Shown here: positions 54,213 to 63,541 of the stretch, in pieces
Layout of the letters: each line of letters begins with the position of its first letter
Numbering within the stretch: position 1 is the stretch's first letter
Origin: Cypionkella psychrotolerans
GTDB lineage: Bacteria > Pseudomonadota > Alphaproteobacteria > Rhodobacterales > Rhodobacteraceae
Length of the DNA stretch: 64,000 bases
Direction of reading: 5' to 3'
Assembly: GCF_001294535.1 (NCBI RefSeq)
Contig: NZ_LGIC01000037.1
Span: forward strand, 1-64,000
Translations under genes and position numbers: made by a program
The notes under the pieces: generated by a model
Seen by the model: the letters and a program-made list of their open reading frames with translations, nothing else
Database searches by the model: none
What the model was told of the DNA's origin: nothing

Positions 54213-54815
54213 TCAGGTTGCGATGTATCGGTCGCGGCGGTGGTTGATTGCGAGGAAAATGTTGAAAACGGCGGCACCGAGGAAGGACCAGCCCAGAATA
54301 TGCCAATCAAGAAACAGCAGTGAGACAGTGAATAGGACCGCGTCGAAGATCAGCTGCGCGTAGCCTGCTTGGAACCCGGTGCGGTCTTGCAGGATTAGCC
54401 AGAGGATCGAGATGCCGCCAAAGCTGCCGCCGTGGCGCACGACGGCGAGGGCGGCGATGCCGAACAGGATGCCAAAGAGGACGGCGGCGAAGGCGGGCTG
54501 GATGTGCGAGAACGACAGCCAACGTGGCAGGATGGCGATGGCGAGGGATAGCAGGGCGACGCAGAGGAAGGTTTTCAGGGTGAATTCCAGCCCCATGCGC
54601 TTGTAGCCGAACCAAAGGAACGGCAAGGATATGCTGAAATACACCGCCGAGAACGGCCATCCGGTGGCATAACTGATCAGGGCTGCGACTCCGGTGGTTT
54701 GGCCTGCGATGAAACCCATATACGTGAGGATGTGCATCCCGACCGCAGCCATGCAGACGCCGAAGGCGATGCCTTGGGCGTCCTCAATGGCGGAATGGTG
54801 GTTGGCGTCGGTCAT
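54213..54815 (-). CDS. YitT family membrane protein
   Basis: A 200-residue protein with about five to six transmembrane helices of the YitT/DUF161 type: AGQTTGVAALISYATGWPFSAVYFSISLPFLWFGYKRMGLEFTLKTF is the conserved core. Short member without the C-terminal DUF2179 domain. Function unknown. Confidence 0.82.
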   Translation of the reverse strand: MTDANHHSAIEDAQGIAFGVCMAAVGMHILTYMGFIAGQTTGVAALISYATGWPFSAVYFSISLPFLWFGYKRMGLEFTLKTFLCVALLSLAIAILPRWLSFSHIQPAFAAVLFGILFGIAALAVVRHGGSFGGISILWLILQDRTGFQAGYAQLIFDAVLFTVSLLFLDWHILGWSFLGAAVFNIFLAINHRRDRYIAT

Positions 54816-54876
54816 GTCGCTTTGTAATGCAGCTGCGGCATCTGTGTCAATAATGCTGACCTATAATTGCCGTAAG

Positions 54877-54904
54877 AAAAAGGCCCGGAACCATCGTCCG
54901 GGCC
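54877..54904 (-). terminator. Terminator of icd
   Basis: On the minus strand GGCCCGGA-N7-TCCGGGCC is followed by TTTTTC. It lies nine bases past the icd stop. Confidence 0.9.
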
Positions 54905-54912
54905 CTTGTAGC

Positions 54913-56127
54913 TTAACCTTGCAGGGCTTTGTTCAGATATTCGTCGACCTTTTCCAGATAGCCCATCGTGGTCAGCCATTTCTGATCGGGGCCGACCAGC
55001 AAAGCCAGATCCTTGGTCATCCAGCCATCTTCAACCGCATCGACGGTGACTTTTTCCAGCGTGCTGGCAAAGCGCATCAGTTGTTCATTGCTGTCCAACT
55101 TGGCGCGGTGCTTCAGACCACCAGTCCAAGCGAAGATAGAGGCGATCGAGTTGGTCGAGGTCGCCTTGCCCTTCTGATGCTCGCGGAAGTGGCGGGTGAC
55201 GGTGCCATGCGCGGCTTCAGCCTCGACCGTCTGGCCATCGGGGGTCATCAGGATTGAGGTCATCAGGCCGAGCGAGCCGAAGCCTTGGGCAACCGTATCG
55301 GACTGCACATCGCCGTCATAGTTCTTGCAAGCCCAGACATAGCCGCCCGACCATTTCATTGCCGATGCGACCATATCGTCGATCAGGCGGTGTTCGTAAT
55401 GGATGCCTTTGGCTTTGAATTGGTCTTCAAATTCCTCGGCATAGACCTTTGCGAAGATGTCTTTGAAGCGGCCATCATAGGCTTTCAGAATGGTGTTCTT
55501 GGTCGACAGATACACCGGCCAGCCTTTGAGCAAACCATAGTTGAACGACGAGCGCGCGAAGTCGTGGATCGAGTCGTCAAGGTTGTACATGCCCATGAAC
55601 ACGCCAGAGGACGGCGCCTGATAGACTTCTTTCTCAATCACCGTGCCATCGTCACCGACGAATTTCATCGTCAGTTTGCCCGCGCCGGGGAAGCGGAAAT
55701 CGGTGGCTTTATACTGATCGCCAAAGGCATGACGGCCCACAACAATGGGCTTGGTCCAGCCGGGCACCAGACGGGGCACGTTTTTGCAGATGATCGGCTC
55801 GCGGAAGATCACGCCGCCCAAGATGTTGCGGATGGTGCCGTTGGGCGATTTCCACATCTGTTTCAGGCCGAATTCCTCAACCCGCTGCTCATCCGGGGTG
55901 ATCGTGGCGCATTTGACGCCGACACCGTATTTCTGGATCGCGTGGGCCGAGTCGATGGTGATCTGGTCGTTGGTGCGATCACGCTCTTCAATGCCCAGAT
56001 CGTAATATTTCAGATCAATGTCGAGGTAGGGCAGGATCAGCTTTTGCTTGATGAAGTCCCAGATGATCCGGGTCATCTCGTCGCCGTCGAGTTCGACAAC
56101 GGGATTGGCTACCTTAATCTTGGTCAT
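54913..56127 (-). CDS. icd: NADP-dependent isocitrate dehydrogenase
   Basis: TCA cycle enzyme, isocitrate to 2-oxoglutarate with NADPH formation. The 404-residue enzyme is of the eukaryote-like homodimeric type II group common in alphaproteobacteria: [43 protein letters not shown], the metal Asp region [21 protein letters not shown] and [10 protein letters not shown] for NADP. Start MTKIKVANP. Single gene with its own terminator. Confidence 0.96.
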   Translation of the reverse strand: MTKIKVANPVVELDGDEMTRIIWDFIKQKLILPYLDIDLKYYDLGIEERDRTNDQITIDSAHAIQKYGVGVKCATITPDEQRVEEFGLKQMWKSPNGTIRNILGGVIFREPIICKNVPRLVPGWTKPIVVGRHAFGDQYKATDFRFPGAGKLTMKFVGDDGTVIEKEVYQAPSSGVFMGMYNLDDSIHDFARSSFNYGLLKGWPVYLSTKNTILKAYDGRFKDIFAKVYAEEFEDQFKAKGIHYEHRLIDDMVASAMKWSGGYVWACKNYDGDVQSDTVAQGFGSLGLMTSILMTPDGQTVEAEAAHGTVTRHFREHQKGKATSTNSIASIFAWTGGLKHRAKLDSNEQLMRFASTLEKVTVDAVEDGWMTKDLALLVGPDQKWLTTMGYLEKVDEYLNKALQG

Positions 56128-56223
56128 GTCGGCCCCTTATGGTTGGATTCGCTTATGCTGGGTGTATGTGAAAATGCGGTAAAAGGAAAGATGGTATGCG
56201 ACGGTATACCGAAATGTCGCGGG

Positions 56224-56808
56224 TTATTTGAAGAACCTGTGGGTCTTTTCGCGCACCCAATCCCATAGCCTCGGCGCGCCCTTGGCGATTTTGGCCCCAA
56301 CACGGGTTTGCAACTGTTCGGCGGTGACGTTGTAGGTGATCCAAGTGCCGCCACCCGATTGCAGGTTGGCCATCACGGGCTGCACGCGGTCCAGCGATTT
56401 GGCGAAGATGGCGTCGGGGGTTTCGGCTGCTTCGAATTCGTCCCAGATAGCGCGGAGATCGGAGCTTAGATCGGCGGGAAGCAGGCCGAAGATCCGATCT
56501 GCGGCGCGGGATTCGGCGGCTTGGGTGGCGGTGCTCGCATGGGCGAGGCCATTGGCGGAATGGATCGGCACGTCGCCGACGTCGATTTCCACCAGATCAT
56601 GCACCAGCAACATCTTGATCACGCGGGAGATATCGACACCGGGGGCGGCTTGGTCGGCCAGCACCAGCGCGTAAAGTGCGAGGTGCCAGCTATGTTCGCC
56701 GGAATTTTCAACCCGCGAGCCATCGCACAAGGTGGTGGCGCGCAGCACCGATTTCAGGCGATCGGCCTCATTCAGAAACGCGAATTGCGCTTCCAGCCGC
56801 GGGCTCAA
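56224..56808 (-). CDS. HD-domain phosphohydrolase (YfbR/HDDC2-like)
   Basis: A 194-residue HD protein with the metal motif H...HD...D: SGEHSWHLALYALVLAD, MLLVHDLVEIDVGD and DRVQPVMANL. The pattern fits 5'-deoxynucleotidases of the YfbR/HDDC2 group, which cleave dNMPs. Start is TTG at 56808, overlapping the stop of the upstream 86-codon gene as TTGA, so translation is probably coupled. No ATG gives an equivalent start. Confidence 0.85.
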   Translation of the reverse strand: MSPRLEAQFAFLNEADRLKSVLRATTLCDGSRVENSGEHSWHLALYALVLADQAAPGVDISRVIKMLLVHDLVEIDVGDVPIHSANGLAHASTATQAAESRAADRIFGLLPADLSSDLRAIWDEFEAAETPDAIFAKSLDRVQPVMANLQSGGGTWITYNVTAEQLQTRVGAKIAKGAPRLWDWVREKTHRFFK

Positions 56809-57065
56809 TGGCCGCTCTGCATATGGGGGCCGGGCGGTGGGGCGGTGCCTTCGCGTTTGGCTTTCAGCAAAGCATCAATATATTTGCGGCCGCGCTGCTC
56901 AGCGACGCGGACGCGGTAGGCGGTCAGGAACGCCTCTTGCATGGTGGGCGAGGCATCCAGCAGCACTTTGGACACCTTATCGGGCAGGCGGTGGTCGTCG
57001 AGTTCTTCCATCGCGGCGATCACGTCGCGGGCGAGCGCATCGCCCATATCCTCGACGACGCCCAT
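56805..57065 (-). CDS. Small conserved-looking hypothetical protein (86 residues)
   Basis: An acidic, mostly helical protein: a first half VEDMGDALARDVIAAMEELDDHRLPDKVSKVLLD and a second half with QEAFLTAYRVRVAEQRGRKYIDALLKAKREG, then a Pro/Gly tail. No family recognised. It is wedged between the hydrolase (stop directly before its ATG) and the HD gene (TTGA overlap), which argues that it is a real, cotranslated gene. Confidence 0.7.
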   Translation of the reverse strand: MGVVEDMGDALARDVIAAMEELDDHRLPDKVSKVLLDASPTMQEAFLTAYRVRVAEQRGRKYIDALLKAKREGTAPPPGPHMQSGH

Positions 57066-57725
57066 TTAGCGGGTCACTTCCGTCAGACGACGCTTCACAT
57101 AAGTAGAAACCGTGTCGATCATCGGCTTCATATGGGCTTCCTCATCCTTGAAGAAGTGATCGGCACCCTCGATCTGGGTATGGGTGACGGTAATGCCCTT
57201 CTGCTCGTGCAGTTTGTTCACCAGATTGACGGTATCTTTCGGCGGTGCCACCTTGTCCGCGGTGCCGTTGATGATCAAGCCAGAAGCTGGGCAGGGTGCC
57301 AAGAAGCTGAAATCATACAGGTTCGCCGGGGGGGCGACCGAGATAAAGCCGGTGATTTCCGGGCGGCGCATCAGCAGTTGCATGCCGATCCACGCACCGA
57401 ACGAAAAGCCAGCCACCCAGCAATGCTTGGCGTTTTGGTTCATGCTTTGCAGGTAATCCAAAGCGCTGGCTGCATCCGACAGCTCACCGATGCCCATGTC
57501 ATATTCGCCTTGGCTACGCCCAACACCACGGAAGTTGAACCGCATCACGGTGAAGCCAAGATTGTAGAACGCATAATGCAGGTTGTAGACAACCTTGTTG
57601 TTCATCGTGCCGCCGTAAGCGGGATGCGGGTGCAGCACGATGGCGATCGGCGCATCACGCTCTTTTTGCGGATGGTAACGCGCTTCGAGGCGGCCTTCTG
57701 GGCCGGCGAAAATAACTTCGGGCAT
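57066..57725 (-). CDS. Alpha/beta hydrolase family protein
   Basis: A 219-residue hydrolase of the YqiA-distant group seen in many alphaproteobacteria: VLHPHPAYGGTMNNKVVYNLHYAFYNLGF with NFRGVGRSQGEYD, a nucleophile elbow VAGFSFGAWIGMQLL (Ser), an Asp in INGTADKVAPP and the His in EGADHFFKDE. Substrate unknown. It is the first gene of the hydrolase-86aa-HD operon and is divergent from iscR. Confidence 0.88.
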   Translation of the reverse strand: MPEVIFAGPEGRLEARYHPQKERDAPIAIVLHPHPAYGGTMNNKVVYNLHYAFYNLGFTVMRFNFRGVGRSQGEYDMGIGELSDAASALDYLQSMNQNAKHCWVAGFSFGAWIGMQLLMRRPEITGFISVAPPANLYDFSFLAPCPASGLIINGTADKVAPPKDTVNLVNKLHEQKGITVTHTQIEGADHFFKDEEAHMKPMIDTVSTYVKRRLTEVTR

Positions 57726-57778
57726 GTAAGCTCCGTGCCTGTTTTCCGAACGAATTGTTGACGAATTCGCTCGGATAT

Positions 57779-57795
57779 ACTAGAACCATTCTAAA
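57779..57795. promoter_or_regulatory. Probable Irr box (ICE motif) at the iscR-suf operon
   Basis: ACTAGAACCATTCTAAA holds the inverted repeat TAGAA-N3-TTCTA and matches the known Irr-box pattern TTTAGAAT-N-ATTCTAAA at 13 of 16 fixed positions. It lies 90 bases upstream of iscR and 54 from the divergent hydrolase. A possible -35 TTGACG (57758-57763) with TAGAAC 17 bases later would put the box across a -10 element. Confidence 0.6.
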
Positions 57796-57884
57796 GCGGC
57801 AAAACCGCTCATGGACTGGGGTTGAGTTAAGCGGACGCACCCCCGACGTCAATGGATAGTCACGAAATTGGGTGGGTGCTGGGC

Positions 57885-58361
57885 ATGAAACTATCGACCA
57901 AGGGGCGTTACGCCATGGTGGCGTTGGCCGATCTGGCTTTGGCCGAGGTCAAAGGCGGCGATGAGCTGATGTCGCTGGCGGCGATTGCCAAGCGGCAGGA
58001 TCTGTCGCTGCCCTATCTGGAGCAGTTGTTCGTCAAGCTGCGCCGCGCGGGATTGGTCGAGGCGGTGCGCGGGCCGGGCGGCGGTTATCGTCTGGCGCGC
58101 AGCCCGGATTCTATCCGCATTTCCGAGGTGATGGAGGCGGTTGAGGAGAATGTCGATGCGATGCATTCCGGCGCGGGGGCCTCGGGTGGCGTGTCAGGCA
58201 GCCGTGCGCAAAGTCTGACCAACCGGCTGTGGGAGGGGCTTTCGGCACATGTCTATGTGTTTTTGCATCAAACCCGCCTGTCCGATGTGATCGGCAATGC
58301 GATGACGCCGTGCCCAGCGGTGCCAGCATTGTTTCGGGTGGTGGATGTGGTGGAGGAATGA
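57885..58361 (+). CDS. iscR: Rrf2-family regulator IscR, without the usual Cys ligands
   Basis: A 158-residue winged-helix regulator: MKLSTKGRYAMVALADLAL, LSLPYLEQLFVKLRRAGLVEAVRGPGGGYRLAR. The [2Fe-2S] site of the E. coli protein (three Cys and a His between residues 92 and 107) is missing: the matching segment VDAMHSGAGASGG has Ser/Gly, and the only Cys is in MTPCPAVP near the C-terminus. A single-Cys IscR is known in Rhodobacter, where it still senses iron. First gene of the Fe-S assembly operon; its stop overlaps the next start (ATGA). Confidence 0.92.
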   Translation: MKLSTKGRYAMVALADLALAEVKGGDELMSLAAIAKRQDLSLPYLEQLFVKLRRAGLVEAVRGPGGGYRLARSPDSIRISEVMEAVEENVDAMHSGAGASGGVSGSRAQSLTNRLWEGLSAHVYVFLHQTRLSDVIGNAMTPCPAVPALFRVVDVVEE

Positions 58362-59401
58362 GCCGGATTTACCTTGATTGGAACGCGACCACGCCGCTGC
58401 GCCCAGAAGCCCGCGCGGCGATGATTGCGGCGATGGAGGTGGTGGGCAACCCGTCTTCCGTCCATGCCGAGGGGCGGGCGGCAAAGGCGCTGATGGAGCG
58501 CTCACGGGGGAAGATCGCAAGTGCTTTGGGGGCTGAGGGCGCGGATATCGTCTTTACGTCGGGGGCGACCGAGGCTGCGGCTTTGGCTTGCGCGGGGCGG
58601 GGACTGAGTTGTGCGCAGGTGGAGCATGAGGCGGTCTCGGCTTGGTGCGAGGCTGGGTTAGTGGTGGATTCAGATGGCCGCGTGACGGTGTTGGAGCCGG
58701 GCCGCACAGCGTTGCAACTGGCCAATTCCGAAACCGGCGTGGTGCAGGATTTGCCACAGGGATTGGCGGTTTCTGATTTGACGCAAGGCTTTGGCAAGCT
58801 GCCTTTGGCGTTCAACTGGCTGGGCTGCGACATGGGTCTGGTCTCAGCGCATAAACTGGGCGGGCCGAAGGGTATCGGCGCTTTGGTGCTGCGGCGGGGG
58901 GTGGATGTGGCCTCGCAACTGAAAGGCGGCGGGCAGGAGATGGGGCGGCGGGCTGGCACCGAAAACCTGATTGGCATCACGGGATTTGCAGCTGCGGCAG
59001 AGGCGGCTGCGTGGGATTTGGCGGATGGGGTTTGGGACCGCGTGGCGGAAATTAGAAATATTCTAGATTCAGCATTGTCCGCCATGGGATTTGAGATTAT
59101 TTCAGTCGGGAATAGGGCGAAACGTTTGCCGAACACGTTGAACCTGATCGCGCCGGGTTGGAAGGGCGAGACGCAGGTGATGACGATGGATCTGGCGGGG
59201 TTTGCGATCTCAGCAGGCTCTGCCTGCTCCAGTGGCAAGGTGCGCGCCAGTCGGGTGCTGAAGGCGATGGGCTATGATGAGGCGGCGGCGGGTCAGGCGA
59301 TCCGCATCTCGCTGGGGCCGAATGTGACGGAAGATAATGTGCTGCGCTTCGCCGAGGCCTGGGCGCGGGACTACAAACGGATACGTTCGCGCAACGCGTG
59401 A
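58358..59401 (+). CDS. Cysteine desulfurase (NifS/IscS-like)
   Basis: Mobilises sulfur from cysteine for cluster assembly. The 347-residue PLP enzyme has the PLP Lys in [14 protein letters not shown] and the active-site Cys in [12 protein letters not shown], within a NifS/IscS-type (group I) loop. A 60-base low-GC island (59051-59110, 23 G+C of 60) lies inside it. Coupled to iscR by ATGA; sufB follows after 34 bases. Shorter than typical IscS (about 400), but all core motifs remain. Confidence 0.9.
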   Translation: MSRIYLDWNATTPLRPEARAAMIAAMEVVGNPSSVHAEGRAAKALMERSRGKIASALGAEGADIVFTSGATEAAALACAGRGLSCAQVEHEAVSAWCEAGLVVDSDGRVTVLEPGRTALQLANSETGVVQDLPQGLAVSDLTQGFGKLPLAFNWLGCDMGLVSAHKLGGPKGIGALVLRRGVDVASQLKGGGQEMGRRAGTENLIGITGFAAAAEAAAWDLADGVWDRVAEIRNILDSALSAMGFEIISVGNRAKRLPNTLNLIAPGWKGETQVMTMDLAGFAISAGSACSSGKVRASRVLKAMGYDEAAAGQAIRISLGPNVTEDNVLRFAEAWARDYKRIRSRNA

Positions 59402-59435
59402 ATATCAGGTGGCAACACCTTGGGATAAAAGGAAT

Positions 59436-60956
59436 ATGACGATGACCGATCTGGATCTGGAAGTGCGCGACGGGGTTGATCGTGAGACGATCGAGACCGT
59501 TCATGCGATGTCTGGCACCTATAAATACGGCTGGTCGACTGAGATTGAGATGGATTACGCGCCGAAGGGCGTGTCGGAAGACATCGTGCGGCTGATTTCA
59601 TCGAAAAACGAAGAACCGGAATGGATGCTGGAATGGCGTCTGACCGCGTATCGGCGTTGGGTGCAGATGGAAGAGCCGCATTGGGCGATGCTGCACTATC
59701 CGAAAATCGACTATCAGGATCAGTATTACTACGCCAAACCGAAAAGCATGGCTGTGAAACCGAAGTCTTTGGATGAGGTCGATCCGAAGATTTTGGCCAC
59801 CTACAAAAAACTTGGCATCCCTTTGAAAGAACAGCTTATTCTGGCTGGCGTCGAAGGTGCGGAGACCATGGGTGAGCGCAAGGTCGCGGTCGATGCGGTG
59901 TTCGATTCCGTCTCGGTCGGCACCACGTTCAAAGCGGAACTCGCGAAAGCGGGGGTGATTTTCTGCTCGATTTCCGAGGCGATCAAGGAACATCCCGAAC
60001 TGGTGAAGAAATACATAGGCTCGGTGGTGCCGCAGTCGGATAACTTCTTTGCGACGCTGAATTCGGCGGTTTTTTCCGATGGCTCGTTTGTTTATATCCC
60101 GCCCGGCACCCGCTGCCCGATGGAGCTTTCGACCTATTTCCGCATCAATGCCGAGAACACCGGCCAGTTTGAGCGCACCTTGATCATCGCCGATAAAGGC
60201 AGCTATGTCAGCTACTTGGAGGGCTGCACTGCGCCAAAACGCGACACCAATCAGTTGCATGCGGCGGTGGTGGAACTGGTGATTTTGGAAGATGCCGAGG
60301 TGAAATACTCGACGGTGCAAAACTGGTATCCGGGCGATGAAAACGGGCTTGGTGGCATCTATAACTTCGTCACCAAACGCGCCGATTGCCGGGGCGACCG
60401 GGCGAAAGTGATGTGGACCCAAGTTGAGACTGGCTCCGCGATTACCTGGAAATACCCGTCCTGCATCCTGCGCGGTGATGATTCACAGGGTGAGTTTTAC
60501 TCGATCGCCATCGCCAACAACGCCCAGCAAGCCGACACCGGCACCAAGATGGTGCACTTGGGCAAGCGCACGAAATCGCGTATTGTTTCCAAGGGTATAT
60601 CGGCGGGCAGGGCGCAAAATACCTATCGTGGGCTGGTGTCAATGCACCCGAAAGCCACCGACAGCCGCAACTATACCCAATGCGACAGCCTGCTGATCGG
60701 CGATAAATGCGGCGCGCATACCGTGCCCTATATCGAGGTAAAGAACAATTCCAGCCGGGTGGAGCACGAGGCGACCACCAGCAAGGTGGATGAGGACCAG
60801 CTGTTCTATTGCCGCTCGCGCGGGATGGATGAGGAAGAAGCGGTGGCGCTGGTGGTGAACGGTTTCTGCAAGGAAGTTCTGCAAGCCCTGCCGATGGAAT
60901 TTGCAATGGAAGCGCAAAGTCTGGTGGCGATCAGCCTTGAAGGCTCGGTCGGCTAA
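59436..60956 (+). CDS. sufB: Fe-S scaffold subunit SufB
   Basis: Part of the SufBC2D scaffold that builds iron-sulfur clusters. The 506-residue protein has the SufB family hallmarks: [57 protein letters not shown] and the C-terminal [21 protein letters not shown] with the conserved Cys. Start [10 protein letters not shown] after AAAGGA. Confidence 0.96.
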   Translation: MTMTDLDLEVRDGVDRETIETVHAMSGTYKYGWSTEIEMDYAPKGVSEDIVRLISSKNEEPEWMLEWRLTAYRRWVQMEEPHWAMLHYPKIDYQDQYYYAKPKSMAVKPKSLDEVDPKILATYKKLGIPLKEQLILAGVEGAETMGERKVAVDAVFDSVSVGTTFKAELAKAGVIFCSISEAIKEHPELVKKYIGSVVPQSDNFFATLNSAVFSDGSFVYIPPGTRCPMELSTYFRINAENTGQFERTLIIADKGSYVSYLEGCTAPKRDTNQLHAAVVELVILEDAEVKYSTVQNWYPGDENGLGGIYNFVTKRADCRGDRAKVMWTQVETGSAITWKYPSCILRGDDSQGEFYSIAIANNAQQADTGTKMVHLGKRTKSRIVSKGISAGRAQNTYRGLVSMHPKATDSRNYTQCDSLLIGDKCGAHTVPYIEVKNNSSRVEHEATTSKVDEDQLFYCRSRGMDEEEAVALVVNGFCKEVLQALPMEFAMEAQSLVAISLEGSVG

Positions 60957-61010
60957 GAATTTGTGGCGCGCGGCTCTTTGGGGCTGCGCCAAGAGATGAA
61001 TGAGGGAAAA

Positions 61011-61766
61011 ATGCTCGAAATCAATAACCTGCACGTCAAACTTGAAGAAGAAGATAAAATCATTCTGCGCGGCGTTAACCTAAAGATCGGCGCTGGCGAA
61101 GTGCATGCGATCATGGGGCCAAACGGCTCGGGCAAATCGACGCTGTCTTACGTGCTGTCGGGTCGCGATGGCTATGAGGTGACCGAAGGTTCGGCCAAGC
61201 TGGAAGGCGCGGAACTGCTGGAGATGGAGCCGGAAGCGCGGGCTGCGGCGGGGCTGTTTTTGGCGTTCCAATACCCGGTGGAAATTCCCGGCGTCGGCAA
61301 CATGACCTTTCTGCGCACCGCAGTGAACGCGCAGCGCAAGGCGCGCGGTGAGGCGGAAATCTCGGCGGGTGATTTCCTGAAACTGGTGCGGGAAAAGGCG
61401 AAGGCACTGCAAATTGATGCTGAGATGCTGAAGCGCCCGGTCAATGTCGGCTTCTCGGGCGGTGAGAAAAAGCGCAACGAGATCCTGCAAATGGCGATGC
61501 TGGAGCCGAAGATGTGCATCCTGGACGAGACGGATTCCGGTCTGGATGTTGACGCGATGAAGCTGGTGGCGGAAGGCGTCAATGCCTTGCGCGGGGCAGG
61601 GCGTTCGTTCCTCGTTATCACGCATTATCAACGTCTTCTCGACCATATCAAACCTGATTTCGTGCATATCATGGCGGCGGGGCGGATCATCAAAACCGGC
61701 GGGCCAGAGCTGGCGCTGGAAGTTGAGAACAACGGCTATGCGGACCTTTTGGCGGAGGGTGTCTGA
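61011..61766 (+). CDS. sufC: Fe-S assembly ATPase SufC
   Basis: The ABC-type ATPase of the SufBC2D complex, soluble. The 251-residue protein has Walker A GPNGSGKSTLSYVL, signature FSGGEKKRNEILQM and Walker B CILDETDSGLDVDAM. Start at 61011 follows GAGGG. Its end overlaps the sufD start by one base. Confidence 0.97.
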   Translation: MLEINNLHVKLEEEDKIILRGVNLKIGAGEVHAIMGPNGSGKSTLSYVLSGRDGYEVTEGSAKLEGAELLEMEPEARAAAGLFLAFQYPVEIPGVGNMTFLRTAVNAQRKARGEAEISAGDFLKLVREKAKALQIDAEMLKRPVNVGFSGGEKKRNEILQMAMLEPKMCILDETDSGLDVDAMKLVAEGVNALRGAGRSFLVITHYQRLLDHIKPDFVHIMAAGRIIKTGGPELALEVENNGYADLLAEGV

Positions 61767-63052
61767 TGGCGGTTTTGCAATCGAAGCAAGATGCGCTGCA
61801 GGCGCGGATTGCCGCTTTAAGCTTTGCACCGCAGGGCTGGCTGGGAGCTGCGCGCAGCGATGCTTTGGCGCGCCTGACCGCTATGGGGCTACCGGGAAAA
61901 CGCGACGAGTACTGGCGTTACACCGATCCGACCGGGCTGAATGCGGTCGAGGCCGCCTCGGTCAATCTGTTCGATCCGGGCGACGAGCCTGCGCCGTTTA
62001 GCGGCGTGGATCGGTTGAAGATCGTATTTGTCGATGGCGTGTTTGATGCCAGCCAATCCGATGCTCTGGCACTGGAGGGCGTGAAGATTGAGCGGCTGTC
62101 TGACGCGGCTGAGGCTGATATTCACTGGGCGAGTGGACTTTATGGCGTGCTGGAAACCCGTGGCCAAAGCCCGGTGCAGCGTCCCTTCGCGGCACTGAAT
62201 TCGGCTTTTGCGGGTGATGGCCTGCTGATCCGGGTGACGCAGACACCATCTAAGCCCATTTCTTTGATTTACCAACACAAAGCAATGACTTCTGATGTGA
62301 TACTGCATCACTGCATTAAGGTTGAATCCGGTGCGGAGGTGACCATTCTGGAGAACGGAGCGGCTGCGGCGCGCTTAAATCATGTGATGGAGATTGAGGT
62401 CGCCGATGGCGCGCGCTTTCATCACATCCGCGCACAGGGCCGGGCGCATACACGGCAAGCGGTGACGCATCTGTTTGCCCGCATTGGCCGCAATGCGGCG
62501 TTCAAATCTTTCACCCTGACCGCCAATGGCCGTCTGACCCGCAACGATGCGGTGCTGGAACTGCTTGGCGCGGATTCGGTGGCGCATGTCGCGGGCGCGG
62601 CTTTGGGTGACGGTGATTTCCACCACGATGACACCGTGTTCATCACCCATGCCGCCGAGCGCTGCGAAAGCCGGCAGGTGTTCAAAAAAGTGCTGAAAAA
62701 CGGCGCGATTGGGGTGTTTCAGGGCAAGATTCTGGTGAAACAGGGTGCGCAGAAGACCGATGGTTATCAGATCAGTCAAGCGCTGATGCTGGACGGCGAC
62801 AGCCAGTTTCTGGCCAAGCCCGAGCTGGAAATCTACGCCGATGATGTGAAATGCAGCCACGGCTCGACCTCGGGCGCGATTGACGAAACCGCTTTGTTCT
62901 ATCTGCGCTCGCGTGGGGTGCCGTTGCGGCAGGCGCAGTCTTTGTTGGTGCTGGCGTTCTTGGCCGAGGCGATTTCGGAAATTGAGGACGATGTGATTTC
63001 TGAGGATATCCGGCAGCGGTTGCAAAGCTGGCTGGCGCGTCACGAGCATTAA
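61766..63052 (+). CDS. sufD: Fe-S scaffold subunit SufD
   Basis: The SufB-like partner subunit. The 428-residue protein has a diverse N-terminal part (GKRDEYWRYTDPTGLNAVE) and the conserved beta-helix and C-terminal end (FQGKILVKQGAQKTDGYQISQALMLD, DDVKCSHGSTSGAIDETALFYLRSRGVP). A low-GC stretch (62251-62330, 31 G+C of 80) is noted. Coupled to sufC and followed at once by the Yip1-like gene. Confidence 0.95.
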   Translation: MAVLQSKQDALQARIAALSFAPQGWLGAARSDALARLTAMGLPGKRDEYWRYTDPTGLNAVEAASVNLFDPGDEPAPFSGVDRLKIVFVDGVFDASQSDALALEGVKIERLSDAAEADIHWASGLYGVLETRGQSPVQRPFAALNSAFAGDGLLIRVTQTPSKPISLIYQHKAMTSDVILHHCIKVESGAEVTILENGAAAARLNHVMEIEVADGARFHHIRAQGRAHTRQAVTHLFARIGRNAAFKSFTLTANGRLTRNDAVLELLGADSVAHVAGAALGDGDFHHDDTVFITHAAERCESRQVFKKVLKNGAIGVFQGKILVKQGAQKTDGYQISQALMLDGDSQFLAKPELEIYADDVKCSHGSTSGAIDETALFYLRSRGVPLRQAQSLLVLAFLAEAISEIEDDVISEDIRQRLQSWLARHEH

Positions 63053-63541
63053 ATGTCAGTCACAACCGATATCGTGCAGGCGTGGCGGCGGCCGAAAGTG
63101 GTGATGCGGCGGCATCTGCAACGACCGAAGTCTGAGCCGTTTGCGTTCAGCCTGCTGGTGGCGTTTATGGTGTTGGCTTTCGTGGCGCGTTGGCCTTTCC
63201 TGTCGCGGCAGACAGTACTTCAACCCGATGTGCCGATGGTGCAGCGGTTGGTAGGGGCAGGGCTGGCGATACTTGCTTTGATCCCGGCATGGTATCTGTT
63301 GGCGGCGATAAGCCATTTGATTGCCAAAGCAATGAGCGGGCAGGGCAGTTATTACTCCGCGCGGCTGGCGTTGTTTTCGGCGCTGTTGGCGGTGACACCG
63401 GGGATGCTGTTGCAGGGGCTGGTTGCCGGGATGATCGGGCCGGGTCTACAAGCCAATCTGGTGGCGGCGCTGGTCGGTTTGGGGTTTCTGTGGATCTGGA
63501 TGTCGATGTTGCGGGAAGCGGAGCGTGGAGATGCAAGCTGA
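63053..63541 (+). CDS. Yip1-family-like membrane protein
   Basis: A 162-residue protein with about four transmembrane helices (SLLVAFMVLAFVARWPFL, GLAILALIPAWYLLAAISHL, ALLAVTPGMLLQGLV, LVAALVGLGFLWIWMSML), similar to YIP1-domain proteins that sit after sufD in Rhodobacteraceae. Its ATG directly follows the sufD stop, and it overlaps the next gene by 11 bases. The role in Fe-S assembly is unproven. Confidence 0.75.
   Translation: MSVTTDIVQAWRRPKVVMRRHLQRPKSEPFAFSLLVAFMVLAFVARWPFLSRQTVLQPDVPMVQRLVGAGLAILALIPAWYLLAAISHLIAKAMSGQGSYYSARLALFSALLAVTPGMLLQGLVAGMIGPGLQANLVAALVGLGFLWIWMSMLREAERGDAS

Noticed and set aside
57776-57781. TATACT as the -10 box for iscR
   Set aside because: Only 12 bases separate it from the TTGACG candidate -35; TAGAAC at 17 bases is a better spaced, though weaker, choice.
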